Shown: positions 38,955-47,274 of the stretch, one piece after another
Position numbering within the stretch: the first letter of the stretch is position 1
Layout of the letters: each line of letters starts with the position of its first letter
From: Ensifer sp. BR816
Lineage (GTDB): Bacteria; Pseudomonadota; Alphaproteobacteria; Rhizobiales; Rhizobiaceae
Assembly (NCBI RefSeq): GCF_000378985.1
Contig: NZ_KB905370.1
Coordinates: 3,493,342 to 3,557,341, forward strand
Length of the DNA: 64,000 nucleotides
Direction of reading: 5' to 3'
The notes under the pieces: model-generated
Told to the model about the DNA's origin: nothing
What the model saw: the letters and a program-made list of their open reading frames with translations, nothing else
Databases searched by the model: none
Position numbers and translations under genes: made by a program

Positions 38955-40352
38955 TCAGATCTGCCAGTCGGCGTCGAGCGAATAGGCCTTGATATAGTCA
39001 ACCGTCATTTCGGCGCCGTCGACGAGGCCGTCGGTCGGGGTGCCCGCCATGCCTCCAACGGCGAGATTGACAAGCATGTACATGGGATCGTGCATGTCCG
39101 AGGGCGTGTCGGCGCGGGCGATCGCCGCATCATCGAAGTACCAGACGATCTCCTCCTCCGTCCAAAGCACACCATACGTGTGGAAGCCGCTTGTATCAGT
39201 GACCTTGGCCGCGCTCGCGATGCTGGTCTGCGAACCGGTCTCGTTGGAATGCACGGTGGTGATGACGGTATTCGGATCCTGGCCGCGCATTTCCACGACG
39301 TCGAGTTCCGGCGGCCAGGAACCGTCGGCCGGCAGCAGCCAGAAGGCTGGCCACGCCCCCTGGTCGTCCGGCATGTCGGCGCGCATCTCGAAATAGCCGT
39401 AGGTCTGGGCAAAGGACGAGTAGGTCGTCAGCATGCCGGAAGTATAATCATGGCCCTCGGTTTCGGCCTGGATCGCATCGGACGCCGGTTTGGCGGTGAT
39501 CGTCAGAACGCCGTCCGTGACCGAGAATGGATTGGCCGCGGCGGTCGGCTGATAGTTCGGATTGATGTACCATTGCAATTCGCCGTTTCCGGTGAGAGTC
39601 GATCCCTTCTCCGGCGCCCACCAGAACTTCGGATCCCACATACCACTTGTGCCGTCGTTGAGCTGCAGCGTGTTGAAGTCGTCCGAGAAGGTCTGCGTCA
39701 GAACGGATCGGTCCAGCCCCAGGCTGAACTGGCTCGCCTGCAACTGATCGGCGGTGGTATTCGCAAAGACGAGGCTCTCTCCATCGGCGAGGCTCAGTTT
39801 GAGATTGGCACCTTCCTGGGCCAAGTTTGACAGGATCTGCTCGAAAGACGTGAAGCCGTAACCCTCGAGCCTGACAATATCGTCGGCGCCGAAGCAGTTG
39901 ATCAGGTCGCTGCCGTTGCCGTTCTTGAAAGCGAACGTATCCTGACCGCCTGCCCCAATGAGGACATCATTGCCGGCGCCGCCCTCGAACGTCTGGCTGC
40001 CCGCACCGCCGATGATGATGTTGTCAGCACTGTTTCCGAAGGCAAAACGGTCGTCGCCCGTGACAGTCAGGTTCTCGAAATTTTCCGGCAGTGCATAGCT
40101 CATCCAGGTGCTGACAGTATCAACACCTTCACCGGGCGCCTCAGTGGCCTGGTTGCCCCCTGAATAGAGATAATAAATATCGTCGCCTGTGCCCCCGATC
40201 ATGGTGACATTGACGGAACTGTCGCCCCACATCGAATCGTTGCCGGCAGTTCCGTAGAGGACCGATCCGGACCCGCTGGCGGAAAACCATGCCGTGGAAC
40301 CGCCGCTATAGGACAGCGGCTCGCCCAAGGCATTAGTGACAGTTCTGCTCAT
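38955..40352 (-). CDS. exsH: ExsH-like secreted endo-beta-glycanase (GH16) with RTX repeats
   Basis: 465 residues, the same length as S. meliloti ExsH as I recall it. The N-terminal half has hemolysin-type calcium nonapeptides (GTAGNDSMWG, GGTGDDIYY, GGAGNDVLIGAGGQDTF), marking export by the PrsDE-like type I system. The C-terminal half (about 220-463) is a GH16 domain with catalytic Glu349, Asp351 and Glu354 in PELDVVEMRG. It cleaves nascent succinoglycan into low-molecular-weight forms. No signal peptide, as expected. Intact, in an otherwise decayed stretch. Confidence 0.88.
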   Translation of the reverse strand: MSRTVTNALGEPLSYSGGSTAWFSASGSGSVLYGTAGNDSMWGDSSVNVTMIGGTGDDIYYLYSGGNQATEAPGEGVDTVSTWMSYALPENFENLTVTGDDRFAFGNSADNIIIGGAGSQTFEGGAGNDVLIGAGGQDTFAFKNGNGSDLINCFGADDIVRLEGYGFTSFEQILSNLAQEGANLKLSLADGESLVFANTTADQLQASQFSLGLDRSVLTQTFSDDFNTLQLNDGTSGMWDPKFWWAPEKGSTLTGNGELQWYINPNYQPTAAANPFSVTDGVLTITAKPASDAIQAETEGHDYTSGMLTTYSSFAQTYGYFEMRADMPDDQGAWPAFWLLPADGSWPPELDVVEMRGQDPNTVITTVHSNETGSQTSIASAAKVTDTSGFHTYGVLWTEEEIVWYFDDAAIARADTPSDMHDPMYMLVNLAVGGMAGTPTDGLVDGAEMTVDYIKAYSLDADWQI

Positions 40353-40477
40353 CGAGAAGTCTCCTGTTTAGTGGTACGACCCCCGCCCGCGGGGAGCACC
40401 CCTAGCATCCCGTACTGTGACTTGTCGCACACACCGGCGCCTTATCCGGACACCTTGAGCTTGCGGAATAGAGGTTT

Positions 40478-40555
40478 CTAGGGATCGGCGGTGGCGCTGC
40501 CAGCAAAGGCAGTAAACGCGCCAGCAGCAGCTAGTAAGGTCAAGATCTTCATCAT
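40478..40555 (-). CDS. Tiny signal-peptide-like reading frame
   Basis: 25 codons with AGGAG before the ATG, coding for little more than a signal sequence (MMKILTLLAAAGAFTAFAG then SATADP). Either a very small secreted peptide or the start of a lost exported protein; the latter seems likelier. Confidence 0.35.
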   Translation of the reverse strand: MMKILTLLAAAGAFTAFAGSATADP

Positions 40556-40592
40556 CAGTCTCCTCGTGCAACGCGGCCAATCAACGCTTTCG

Positions 40593-40772
40593 ATGCCGGA
40601 CGACCTCTTCGAAGGCTATGCCCTTGCGGTGCAAACGCTGGAAAAACTGACTAGACAGGAGCCGAAGCAGCCCGAACTTTTGGCAGAGTACCGGAGAGCG
40701 CGGACCTTCAACCTGAGGTCTTGCGGTTGCTTAGGCAGTCCGACGGCGTCCCTAACGACGCGAAGTGATTAA
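40593..40772 (+). CDS. Small hypothetical protein, possibly frame-shifted
   Basis: 59 residues. The first 36 (MPDDLFEGYALAVQTLEKL, then TRQEPKQPELLAEYRRA) have protein-like helical character; the rest is serine/arginine-rich and looks out of frame. Probably a decayed copy of a small helical rhizobial protein. Confidence 0.3.
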   Translation: MPDDLFEGYALAVQTLEKLTRQEPKQPELLAEYRRARTFNLRSCGCLGSPTASLTTRSD

Positions 40773-41122
40773 CTCTCGAGATGTAGTGCCTTTCCGCCAA
40801 ATGGGGACGCCAGATTACCTTGGGTGATCAAGGTCTGCTCCTTGTGCGAAATTATCCGTTTGGCAGAACCATGCCAAACGACTGTTGTCCACCCACTACG
40901 GCCCTGAGCATCTGACCAGCCGAATGGCGGAAATCTGCGAACTACGTCATTCGCTACTTGCGATCGCACTTGTCGCGCAGCGTTTCACCGCGGCGCATCC
41001 TGCTCTTTGAAGTCATAGGCGCGCGCCATAAATTGGCGCGCGCCTGGTCGAGGGTCTCGATGGCGATGTCGGCGCGAACAATCACGCCGTAATGTGCTTC
41101 GCCTTCTGCTTTCCTTATATGC
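40773..41122. other. Gap downstream of traA with a hairpin
   Basis: 350 bp. An 8-bp perfect inverted repeat CGTTTGGC/GCCAAACG lies at 40857-40880 and could end the traA transcript. A minus-strand frame of 63 codons at 40954-41145 overlaps the traA end; it is not convincing. No traF, traB or traH is present, unlike in the Ti traAFBH operon. Confidence 0.45.
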
Positions 41123-44100
41123 TCATCGGGTGATACCGCGCGCACGGTTGATGATGCGCTGTTGACGCTCCGAGATGATTTGCTGGCTTGCCTGCAAGCG
41201 GACGGCCTGCTGCAGGACCTTCAGCCGCTCGTGCATCGCCTCGAAGGCGCGCCGCTGCGCCGGCGGTACGCGATTGGTGACGTCCTTTTCGCCGCGCAGG
41301 ATGGCTTTGCGGCCGAAACGCTCGTCGAGCGCCCGGCTGACCGCCGCGAACTCCTGGCCGATCCGCGGGTCGAGCGAACCGGCGGCCACGTCGAGCTTGC
41401 TACCTTTCTTCTTCATCTGCGCTGTCAACTGCCGCAGCGCGTCTTCTGCGGCCTGCGACAATCCGGGAATGGCGATCGCCATGCGCCGTCGTTCTTCGGT
41501 GACGGACTGGCGCTCGGCATCGAAGGCGCTGATATAGGCCGCGCCGAGCGAGCGCAGCCGGACGGATGCCTCCGGCACGGCTTGCAGCGCATCCTTGCGC
41601 TCCCGGCCGGCGGCGAGCATCCGGTCCATCAGGCGATCGGAGCCGCGGAGCGCGCCATAGGCGGCGGGGTCGTTGACGACGGCGGCCGCGATCCGCTCGG
41701 CGGCGAAGCCCTTGACGATCAGATCCTCTATTCTGTCGACGGCGCCAGCCGGATCGCGCCAGATGCGCGTGGCCGTCTCGGCGAGAGCGGCGCGATTGTG
41801 GCCATAGTGCTGGGCCGCAAGCGCCCGTGGACGCGCTTCATCGTCCACCGGCGTCCTGAACTCCGTCACCGCAGCAAGCATCGGCAGCGCGGCGATCGTC
41901 TCCTTGCCGACCTCGACGCTTGCGCCGGCAACGATCTTGGACCGGTCCTTGCGCTCGGCAAGATGCTGCTCCTCGGCAAAGCGTCGCACGGCCTCGAACA
42001 GCCGCGTCAGCTTCCCACGCCGTTCATCCGTCAGATCCTCCGGCATGCGCTCAGATACGTTGCGCTCGGCAATCGCATCGGCTTTCGCGGTGAAGGCCCT
42101 CCAGCCGAAGCGGGCGGTCAAGGCATCGCTCACCGCCTTCACCTCCTGCACAAGCGAGCGATCCTCGGCGGCAAGAGCGAAGGCGGTCTTCCAGGCGTCG
42201 CCGCCACCTCGGCTTCGCACCGCCTCGATGTCCATGAGACGTGCCATCGCCTGTCTCGAGATCGCCGGGATCGACAAGGACATATAGGCACGGCGCGTCT
42301 GCTCGCGCTCGCGGAACCGGTCAGAGTTCCGGCGAAACTCGGTCGCATGCGCGCGGACCAAGGGCAGCAAGTCCCTGAACGCCGTCATGGCAACGTCGCG
42401 CTCGTCGCGCGCTGCCCGTCCCTCGACGATGTTATCGGACCCGCGCAGGCGGCCGAGCCGATCCGGCGCTTTGGCAAGATCGCCCGCAAGCGTGCGGGGC
42501 TCGATGCTGGCATCTGAAGCGAGCGCGTTCACCACTGGCAAGGCGGCCTCCGGATCGCGATAGATCTTTGCGAGCAGCGGACGAAGGATGTATTCCCGCT
42601 CCTTCCACCACGGCAACGAAAGCTGCGCGCGGCGTGCGTCCTCATCGACGCTTCGGGCGAATGCGGTGGTGGGCGGGATCAGATAGCGCCCATCGGCTGC
42701 GGTTCCCTCAGAGAGCGTTTCCGCGCGATCCTCATGATAGGAAACGCGCCGCTCCCGTTCGATCGCAAAACCGAGCGCCACGCTCGCCCTCTCCCAGAGC
42801 TTCGCCACCTGCGCCTTCTTCTCCGCAACCCACGCCAGCCGCCGGGAAACGCTCTCTTCCATCCCGGCCGCGACCTCGGCGAGCGCGTCGATGCCGCGCC
42901 GTCGCGCGAAGTCCTGTGCATGCGCCCGGTAACCGGCCTCGCTTTCGAAATCGAGCGTCGTCGTCTTGGCGCCGGATCGCCCAAGGCGCTCGACAAGCTC
43001 ACTGAACAGTTCCGGCCGATGGCTTTCCCGCTCGATCCTCTCCTGGCGGGTCTCGGCGGTTTCGAGCTGCTTCGCTGTCCAGACGTTCCGGTCGACTTCC
43101 CGTGCCTCGAAACGCTTTTGACCGGTTTCCGCGTCGACAACGGAAACCTCGACCTTGACCTTCTCGACACCGTCCTTTCGGAGCATGACCGTATCTCCTT
43201 GCGAGACGCCGGCATCCTCGAGCGCCTTCGGCAGGCTCACACCCCAGACACGATGAACCGCTCCGTCGTCCGTCCTGACATCGGCATAGGGGCTTTCCTT
43301 GGCATCGTCGTCATCGGGCCGGAACTTCGCCATTCCTTCTTCCACCAGTTCGCCGGTAACGCCGGCCGCATGATTGACGCGCGGCTTTCGACCCCATTCC
43401 GGCTTTGCCTCGAAATCCTCCTTCGCCGCATAGAGATCGGCACGGTCGCGATGCCGGGTCATCGCCACATAGGTCAGGTGCTGGTCCATCATGCCGGTGG
43501 CGAGCACGAAAGTCCGGTCGACGGTCGACCCTTGCGACTTGTGTATCGTCGCGGCATAGCCGTGATCGACATTGCTGTAACTCGCCTCGCCGATGACGAC
43601 GTCACGGCCATTGTCGAGACGCACCGACACCAGCGCATCGCCCCGCTTGTCACCGGTGGAAACGACCGTACCGAGCATGCCGTTCTTGACATACTGCGGC
43701 CCGAGACGCCGCGCGCGCGGTTCGACGAAGCGGGCGTTTTCGAGGAAGATGATCCGATCGCCGGCGGCAAACTCCCGCGCGCCCCGCGCTGTTTGGAATG
43801 ACCGTCCGTCGCTGAGTGCGCCGTCATCCGTCATGACCCTGCGCAGCGCCTCGTTCAGCTTGCGGACGTCGTCATTGGTGTGGGCAAGAACGAGCAGCTC
43901 GTCGCCGCGAAGCCGGCCATCGTTTCCGTGGGAGACAGATTTCTCGATCGCCTGTTTGCGGGCATCGGTCCAGTCGGAAACGATGCGATTGATGATGTCC
44001 GCACGTGTTTCCGCTTCGACCAGACGACCATGCGAGGCATAGGCGTCGAGCCCCTCCTCCACCTTGCCGCGGGCGAAGAGCCGCGAGACATCGCGCGCCC

Positions 44101-45742
44101 ACGCATCGCGCTGACGCCGGACCCCGGCAAGTTCCGCAAAGCCGACACGCTCCGAAATCGCCCGGAAGGCAGCACCGGCCTGGATCGGCTGAAGCTGCAT
44201 GGCGTCGCCGACGAGCACCGCTTTTGCGCCCGCGTCTTCCACGGCCTTCAGGACGCGGGCCATCTGCTGTGAGGACACCATTCCGGCCTCGTCGACGACA
44301 AGCACATCGCCGTGATGGAGTGTCTCACGCCCGCCCGCCCAGGCGATTTCCCAGGATGCGAGCGTGCGCGACCGGATGCCGGAACTGTCCTCCAGCCCCT
44401 CGGCCGCCTTGCCGGCAAGGGCTGCGCCAATCACCCGCCGGCCTTCGCTTTCCCAGGCGACGCGCGCTGCGGCAAGCAGCGTCGACTTGCCGGCGCCGGC
44501 AAGACCGACAACGGCAGCGATACCACAGTCGCCGGTGACATGGCGAACCGCGTCGACCTGTTCCGCATCGAGCTTGAAGGGTTTTGCCGGATCGGCCGTT
44601 TCGACGCGTTTGATCGCTGCAGCGACTCTGGCGCCGGAGACGCCAAAGCCCTTACGCTCCGATAGAACCTCAGCCGACCGCGCCATGTCATATTCGATGC
44701 GCAGGATTTCGCGTGTGGTGAACACCGCCGGTTCCGACGCCTTGCCGGTCTCAGCGTCGAGCCGCTGCGGCCTGAGCGTGACCAGTTCGTCCGACGCCAT
44801 CAGGCGTGCCCGGATATTGGCGAAGTCGACGGGATCGTCGACGTAACGATGCAGCGCCTTGGCGATATCCTTCTCGTCGAAAGTCGAGCGTTCGTTGCCG
44901 AGCTGCTTCAACAGAAGCTTAGGCTCGGCAAGCAGCCGGTCGGCCATCTCCTGCCGGCGGGCGAGATCGGCCGGCGCGAAATACATCTCGACGCCCTTGC
45001 GGGCGAGCGCCGCCTTTTCCGGGCCGAGATGTTTTTGCGCGATGCCGTCGAGACCCTGTTCGGCATAGGAGCGACCATCCAGGCGGACCTCATGGCCGGC
45101 CAGCGCCAGATGACGGTTCGCCGTTTCCGCCCAGGCGATCTTCCAGGCCTTCATCGTTTCCTTGTCGCCGGCCCAGAGTCTGTAGACGATCTTGCCGTTC
45201 GGCCGGTCGGGCGTGACGACGCGTAGCGGCTTGCCGTCTTCGCCAAGCACAGGAACCTTCTTCGGCCCGAACCCCTTCTCGGTCAGGGGACGCAGCGTCG
45301 TCATCAGATGGATGTGCGGATTGCCGTCCTTGTCGTGATAGACCCAGTCGGCCACCATTCCCTTCGACGTGAAACTGTCTCGGACGAACTCACGGACAAG
45401 GGCAATGTTCTCCGCCCGTGTCAGCTCTTCCGGCAGCGCGATGATCAGCTCGCGGGCAAGCTGCGCGTCCGCACGCGTCTCGAACGCATCGAGCGCATTC
45501 CAGAGCGCCTCGCTCGCCCTGGCGACGGATTGGCCGTCGATTGCCGTCGTCAGCCAGGCGGGGATCTGATTAGGCAGCGCCAGCTCCTCGTGCACCAGCT
45601 CCCGCGATCCGCCACGATAGCTGAAAGACGTTCCAGCCTGCTCGTCCATCATCCGGGCGCGATGGCGATAGGCGGCGGCCGAGACGATGCTGCGTCCCGC
45701 TCCCCTGCTGATCATCTGCGCTCTGACGAACATGATCGCCAC
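41123..45742 (-). CDS. traA: TraA, conjugal transfer relaxase-helicase (Ti/rhizobial MOB-Q type)
   Basis: 1,539 residues from a GTG at 45742, close to rhizobial pSym TraA length. An N-terminal MobA/MobL relaxase (ISRGAGRSIVSAAAYRHRARM; metal-binding HIH in DGNPHIHLMTTLRPL at about 143-145) is followed by a RecD/TraI-like helicase with Walker A VVGLAGAGKSTLL (about 412-424), DEAG box LVVDEAGMVSSQQ and a late VDHGYAATIHKSQGSTVDR motif. The C-terminal about 700 residues are less conserved. It nicks oriT and unwinds the transferred strand. GGAGA before the GTG favours it over an ATG at 45763. Intact. Confidence 0.93.
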   Translation of the reverse strand: MAIMFVRAQMISRGAGRSIVSAAAYRHRARMMDEQAGTSFSYRGGSRELVHEELALPNQIPAWLTTAIDGQSVARASEALWNALDAFETRADAQLARELIIALPEELTRAENIALVREFVRDSFTSKGMVADWVYHDKDGNPHIHLMTTLRPLTEKGFGPKKVPVLGEDGKPLRVVTPDRPNGKIVYRLWAGDKETMKAWKIAWAETANRHLALAGHEVRLDGRSYAEQGLDGIAQKHLGPEKAALARKGVEMYFAPADLARRQEMADRLLAEPKLLLKQLGNERSTFDEKDIAKALHRYVDDPVDFANIRARLMASDELVTLRPQRLDAETGKASEPAVFTTREILRIEYDMARSAEVLSERKGFGVSGARVAAAIKRVETADPAKPFKLDAEQVDAVRHVTGDCGIAAVVGLAGAGKSTLLAAARVAWESEGRRVIGAALAGKAAEGLEDSSGIRSRTLASWEIAWAGGRETLHHGDVLVVDEAGMVSSQQMARVLKAVEDAGAKAVLVGDAMQLQPIQAGAAFRAISERVGFAELAGVRRQRDAWARDVSRLFARGKVEEGLDAYASHGRLVEAETRADIINRIVSDWTDARKQAIEKSVSHGNDGRLRGDELLVLAHTNDDVRKLNEALRRVMTDDGALSDGRSFQTARGAREFAAGDRIIFLENARFVEPRARRLGPQYVKNGMLGTVVSTGDKRGDALVSVRLDNGRDVVIGEASYSNVDHGYAATIHKSQGSTVDRTFVLATGMMDQHLTYVAMTRHRDRADLYAAKEDFEAKPEWGRKPRVNHAAGVTGELVEEGMAKFRPDDDDAKESPYADVRTDDGAVHRVWGVSLPKALEDAGVSQGDTVMLRKDGVEKVKVEVSVVDAETGQKRFEAREVDRNVWTAKQLETAETRQERIERESHRPELFSELVERLGRSGAKTTTLDFESEAGYRAHAQDFARRRGIDALAEVAAGMEESVSRRLAWVAEKKAQVAKLWERASVALGFAIERERRVSYHEDRAETLSEGTAADGRYLIPPTTAFARSVDEDARRAQLSLPWWKEREYILRPLLAKIYRDPEAALPVVNALASDASIEPRTLAGDLAKAPDRLGRLRGSDNIVEGRAARDERDVAMTAFRDLLPLVRAHATEFRRNSDRFREREQTRRAYMSLSIPAISRQAMARLMDIEAVRSRGGGDAWKTAFALAAEDRSLVQEVKAVSDALTARFGWRAFTAKADAIAERNVSERMPEDLTDERRGKLTRLFEAVRRFAEEQHLAERKDRSKIVAGASVEVGKETIAALPMLAAVTEFRTPVDDEARPRALAAQHYGHNRAALAETATRIWRDPAGAVDRIEDLIVKGFAAERIAAAVVNDPAAYGALRGSDRLMDRMLAAGRERKDALQAVPEASVRLRSLGAAYISAFDAERQSVTEERRRMAIAIPGLSQAAEDALRQLTAQMKKKGSKLDVAAGSLDPRIGQEFAAVSRALDERFGRKAILRGEKDVTNRVPPAQRRAFEAMHERLKVLQQAVRLQASQQIISERQQRIINRARGITR

Positions 45743-45759
45743 TGACGTCTCCGCATGGT

Positions 45760-45795
45760 CCAAGCACGTCGCGTGAGCGACGTATATTGCGCCAT
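45760..45795. other. oriT: Origin of transfer (oriT), Ti/RSF1010-like
   Basis: A perfect inverted repeat ACGTCGC-GTGA-GCGACGT (45766-45783) is followed directly by TATATTGCGCC (to 45793), closely matching the Ti-plasmid oriT stem (ACGTCGCTGACGCGACG) and its TATAATTGCGCC nick region as I remember them. It lies in the traA-traC divergent gap, the standard place. Confidence 0.82.
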
Positions 45796-45901
45796 CAAAC
45801 CGATCGGCCTGCTCTCATTGCAACAAAATAGTCCATTTTACTGCCCTTCACTAGACAGTATAATTGCTTTTGAGATTGCATCGGTAGGAAAGGACGCCGG
45901 A

Positions 45902-46176
45902 ATGGCTGCAAATCCTCGACTCCCAGATCGAGAAGCTACGCGAGCGCAGACGCGCGATGATCGCCAAGTCCGCCGAGCGCTTTGCGCGGGGCCGCCACGA
46001 AATCGGGACTGGCGGAAATGGAGATCGCCGACGAGGAGGTCGATCGCATCGTCGAGGAGATCGCCGCGCGATTTCGCAAAGGGGAGAAAAAGGGGGCTTC
46101 TGGCCCAACTGCTCCGGCGCGTCGACCGCCAACTGGTGGCACTGGAGCGACGGCGGAGGTTTCTCATGACAGCTGA
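45902..46176 (+). pseudogene. traC: traC, frame-shifted first copy
   Basis: Compared with the intact traC at 46764, a 14-bp deletion after the fourth codon and one extra G at about 45990 (run of four G against three) break the frame. The real TraC frame resumes (SGLAEMEIADEEVDRIVEEIAARFRKGEKK) and ends at 46176. A long out-of-frame reading runs through into traD but is not TraC-like. Confidence 0.88.
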
Positions 46177-46405
46177 GCGCAAGCGCGAGGCGCGCGAGAA
46201 ATTCCTGCTCGGCGGCATCGTCGTCAGGGCAGGCCTCACGAACGCCGACCGGGCCTTCCTGCTCGGAGGTTTTCTCGAACTGGCAAAAATCGCCCCGGGC
46301 TCGTTGGAGTATCGGCGCATGCGCGATATCGGCGAGGCCGCGTTCAAGGCGCCGTCGCCGGATGCGGCTGAGGCGCGAACCCGGGAGACAGCGGAATGGC
46401 ACTGA
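46166..46405 (+). CDS. traD: TraD, conjugal transfer protein, first copy
   Basis: 79 residues. MTAERKREAREKFLLGGIVV and RAGLTNADRAFLLGGFLELAKIAPGSLEYRRMRDIGEAAF are the TraD core; the C-terminus KAPSPDAAEARTRETAEWH differs from the second copy. Intact, overlapping traC by 11 bp and traG' by 10 bp. With traC upstream broken, translational coupling could be impaired. TraD is a small relaxosome-associated protein. Confidence 0.8.
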   Translation: MTAERKREAREKFLLGGIVVRAGLTNADRAFLLGGFLELAKIAPGSLEYRRMRDIGEAAFKAPSPDAAEARTRETAEWH

Positions 46406-46677
46406 AGGCGCGACCGCATCCGAGCCTGTTGCTCGTTCTGGCGCCGCTCGCTGTCACGGCTTTCGCCGCCTATGTCGTCGGCTGGCGGTGGCAGGAACTG
46501 GCCGCCGGCATGTCGGGCAAGACGGCCTATTGGTTCCTACGGGCGGCACCCGTGCCGGCGCTTCTATTCGGGCCGCTCGCGGGGCTCTTGAGTGTGTGGA
46601 CCCTCCAACCGATCGGCCTGCCAGGCCGATGCCGCTTCTCCGGCAAGTGCCGGAATTCTTGCCGCGACGTGTTCTGA
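46396..46677 (+). pseudogene. traG: traG, 5' fragment (first copy)
   Basis: The first about 68 codons match TraG's N-terminal membrane region (AAYVVGWRWQELAAGMSGKTAYWFLRAAPVPALLFGPLAGLLSV). After about 46600 the reading leaves TraG and ends in unrelated DNA (GLPGRCRFSGKCRNSCRDVF). The ATPase domain is missing. This is the left side of the duplication junction. Confidence 0.88.
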
Positions 46678-46763
46678 TTGAAACGAGATTGCCCATTTGA
46701 CTGCCTCTCACTAGACAGTATAATCGATTTGTTGAGATTGCGCCGACAGGAAAGGACGCCGGA

Positions 46764-47051
46764 ATGGCTGCAAAATCGTCGATCACCGACATCGACTCCC
46801 AGATCGAGAAGCTACGCGAGCGCAGACGCGCGATGATCGCCAAGTCCGCCGAGCGCTTTGCGCGGGCCGCCACGAAATCGGGACTGGCGGAAATGGAGAT
46901 CGCCGACGAGGAGGTCGATCGCATCGTCGAGGAGATCGCCGCGCGATTTCGCAAAGGGGAGAAAAAGGGGGCTTCTGGCCCAACTGCTCCGGCGCGTCGA
47001 CCGCCAACTGGTGGCACTGGAGCGACGGCGGAGGTTTCTCATGACAGCTGA
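46764..47051 (+). CDS. traC: TraC, conjugal transfer protein
   Basis: 95 residues. SITDIDSQIEKLRERRRAMIAKSAERFARAATKSGLAEMEIADEEVDRIVEEIAARFR is the TraC core, with an N-terminal coiled coil. TraC is a small relaxosome accessory protein in Ti-type systems. GGAAAGGA lies before the ATG. Overlaps traD by 11 bp. Confidence 0.9.
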   Translation: MAAKSSITDIDSQIEKLRERRRAMIAKSAERFARAATKSGLAEMEIADEEVDRIVEEIAARFRKGEKKGASGPTAPARRPPTGGTGATAEVSHDS

Positions 47052-47274
47052 GCGCAAGCGCGAGGCGCGCGAGAAATTCCTGCTCGGCGGCATCGTCGTC
47101 AGGGCAGGCCTCACGAACGCCGACCGGGCCTTCCTGCTCGGAGGTTTTCTCGAACTGGCAAGAATCGCCCCGGGCTCGTTGGAGTATCGGCGCATGCGCG
47201 ATATCGGCGAAGCGGCGTTCAAGATGCCCACGGTCGATGACGGATCCCGACGCATCGCGGAGGCGGCTGAATGA
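47041..47274 (+). CDS. traD: TraD, conjugal transfer protein, second copy
   Basis: 77 residues with the same core as the first copy and a distinct C-terminus (KMPTVDDGSRRIAEAAE). Its TGA overlaps the traG ATG (ATGA). Part of the functional traCDG operon. Confidence 0.9.
   Translation: MTAERKREAREKFLLGGIVVRAGLTNADRAFLLGGFLELARIAPGSLEYRRMRDIGEAAFKMPTVDDGSRRIAEAAE

Larger units (their letters stand above)
45833..46602. repeat. tra duplication, unit 1 (leader-traC'-traD-traG')
   Basis: About 770 bp repeated at 46692-47475. Both units begin with a CACTAGACAGTATAAT leader and GGAAAGGACGCCGGA before traC, then share almost identical traC and traD 5' DNA. The traD 3' ends and traG 5' ends differ clearly, so the units are mosaics rather than a simple recent copy. 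Confidence 0.9.

Noticed and set aside
40954..41145. 63-codon minus-strand frame overlapping the end of traA
   Set aside because: No ribosome site, no family, and it does not resemble traF; left unannotated.
45755..46405. 216-codon frame joining traC copy 1 and traD copy 1
   Set aside because: Its first two-thirds are frame-shifted TraC DNA; only the traD part from 46166 is real protein sequence.
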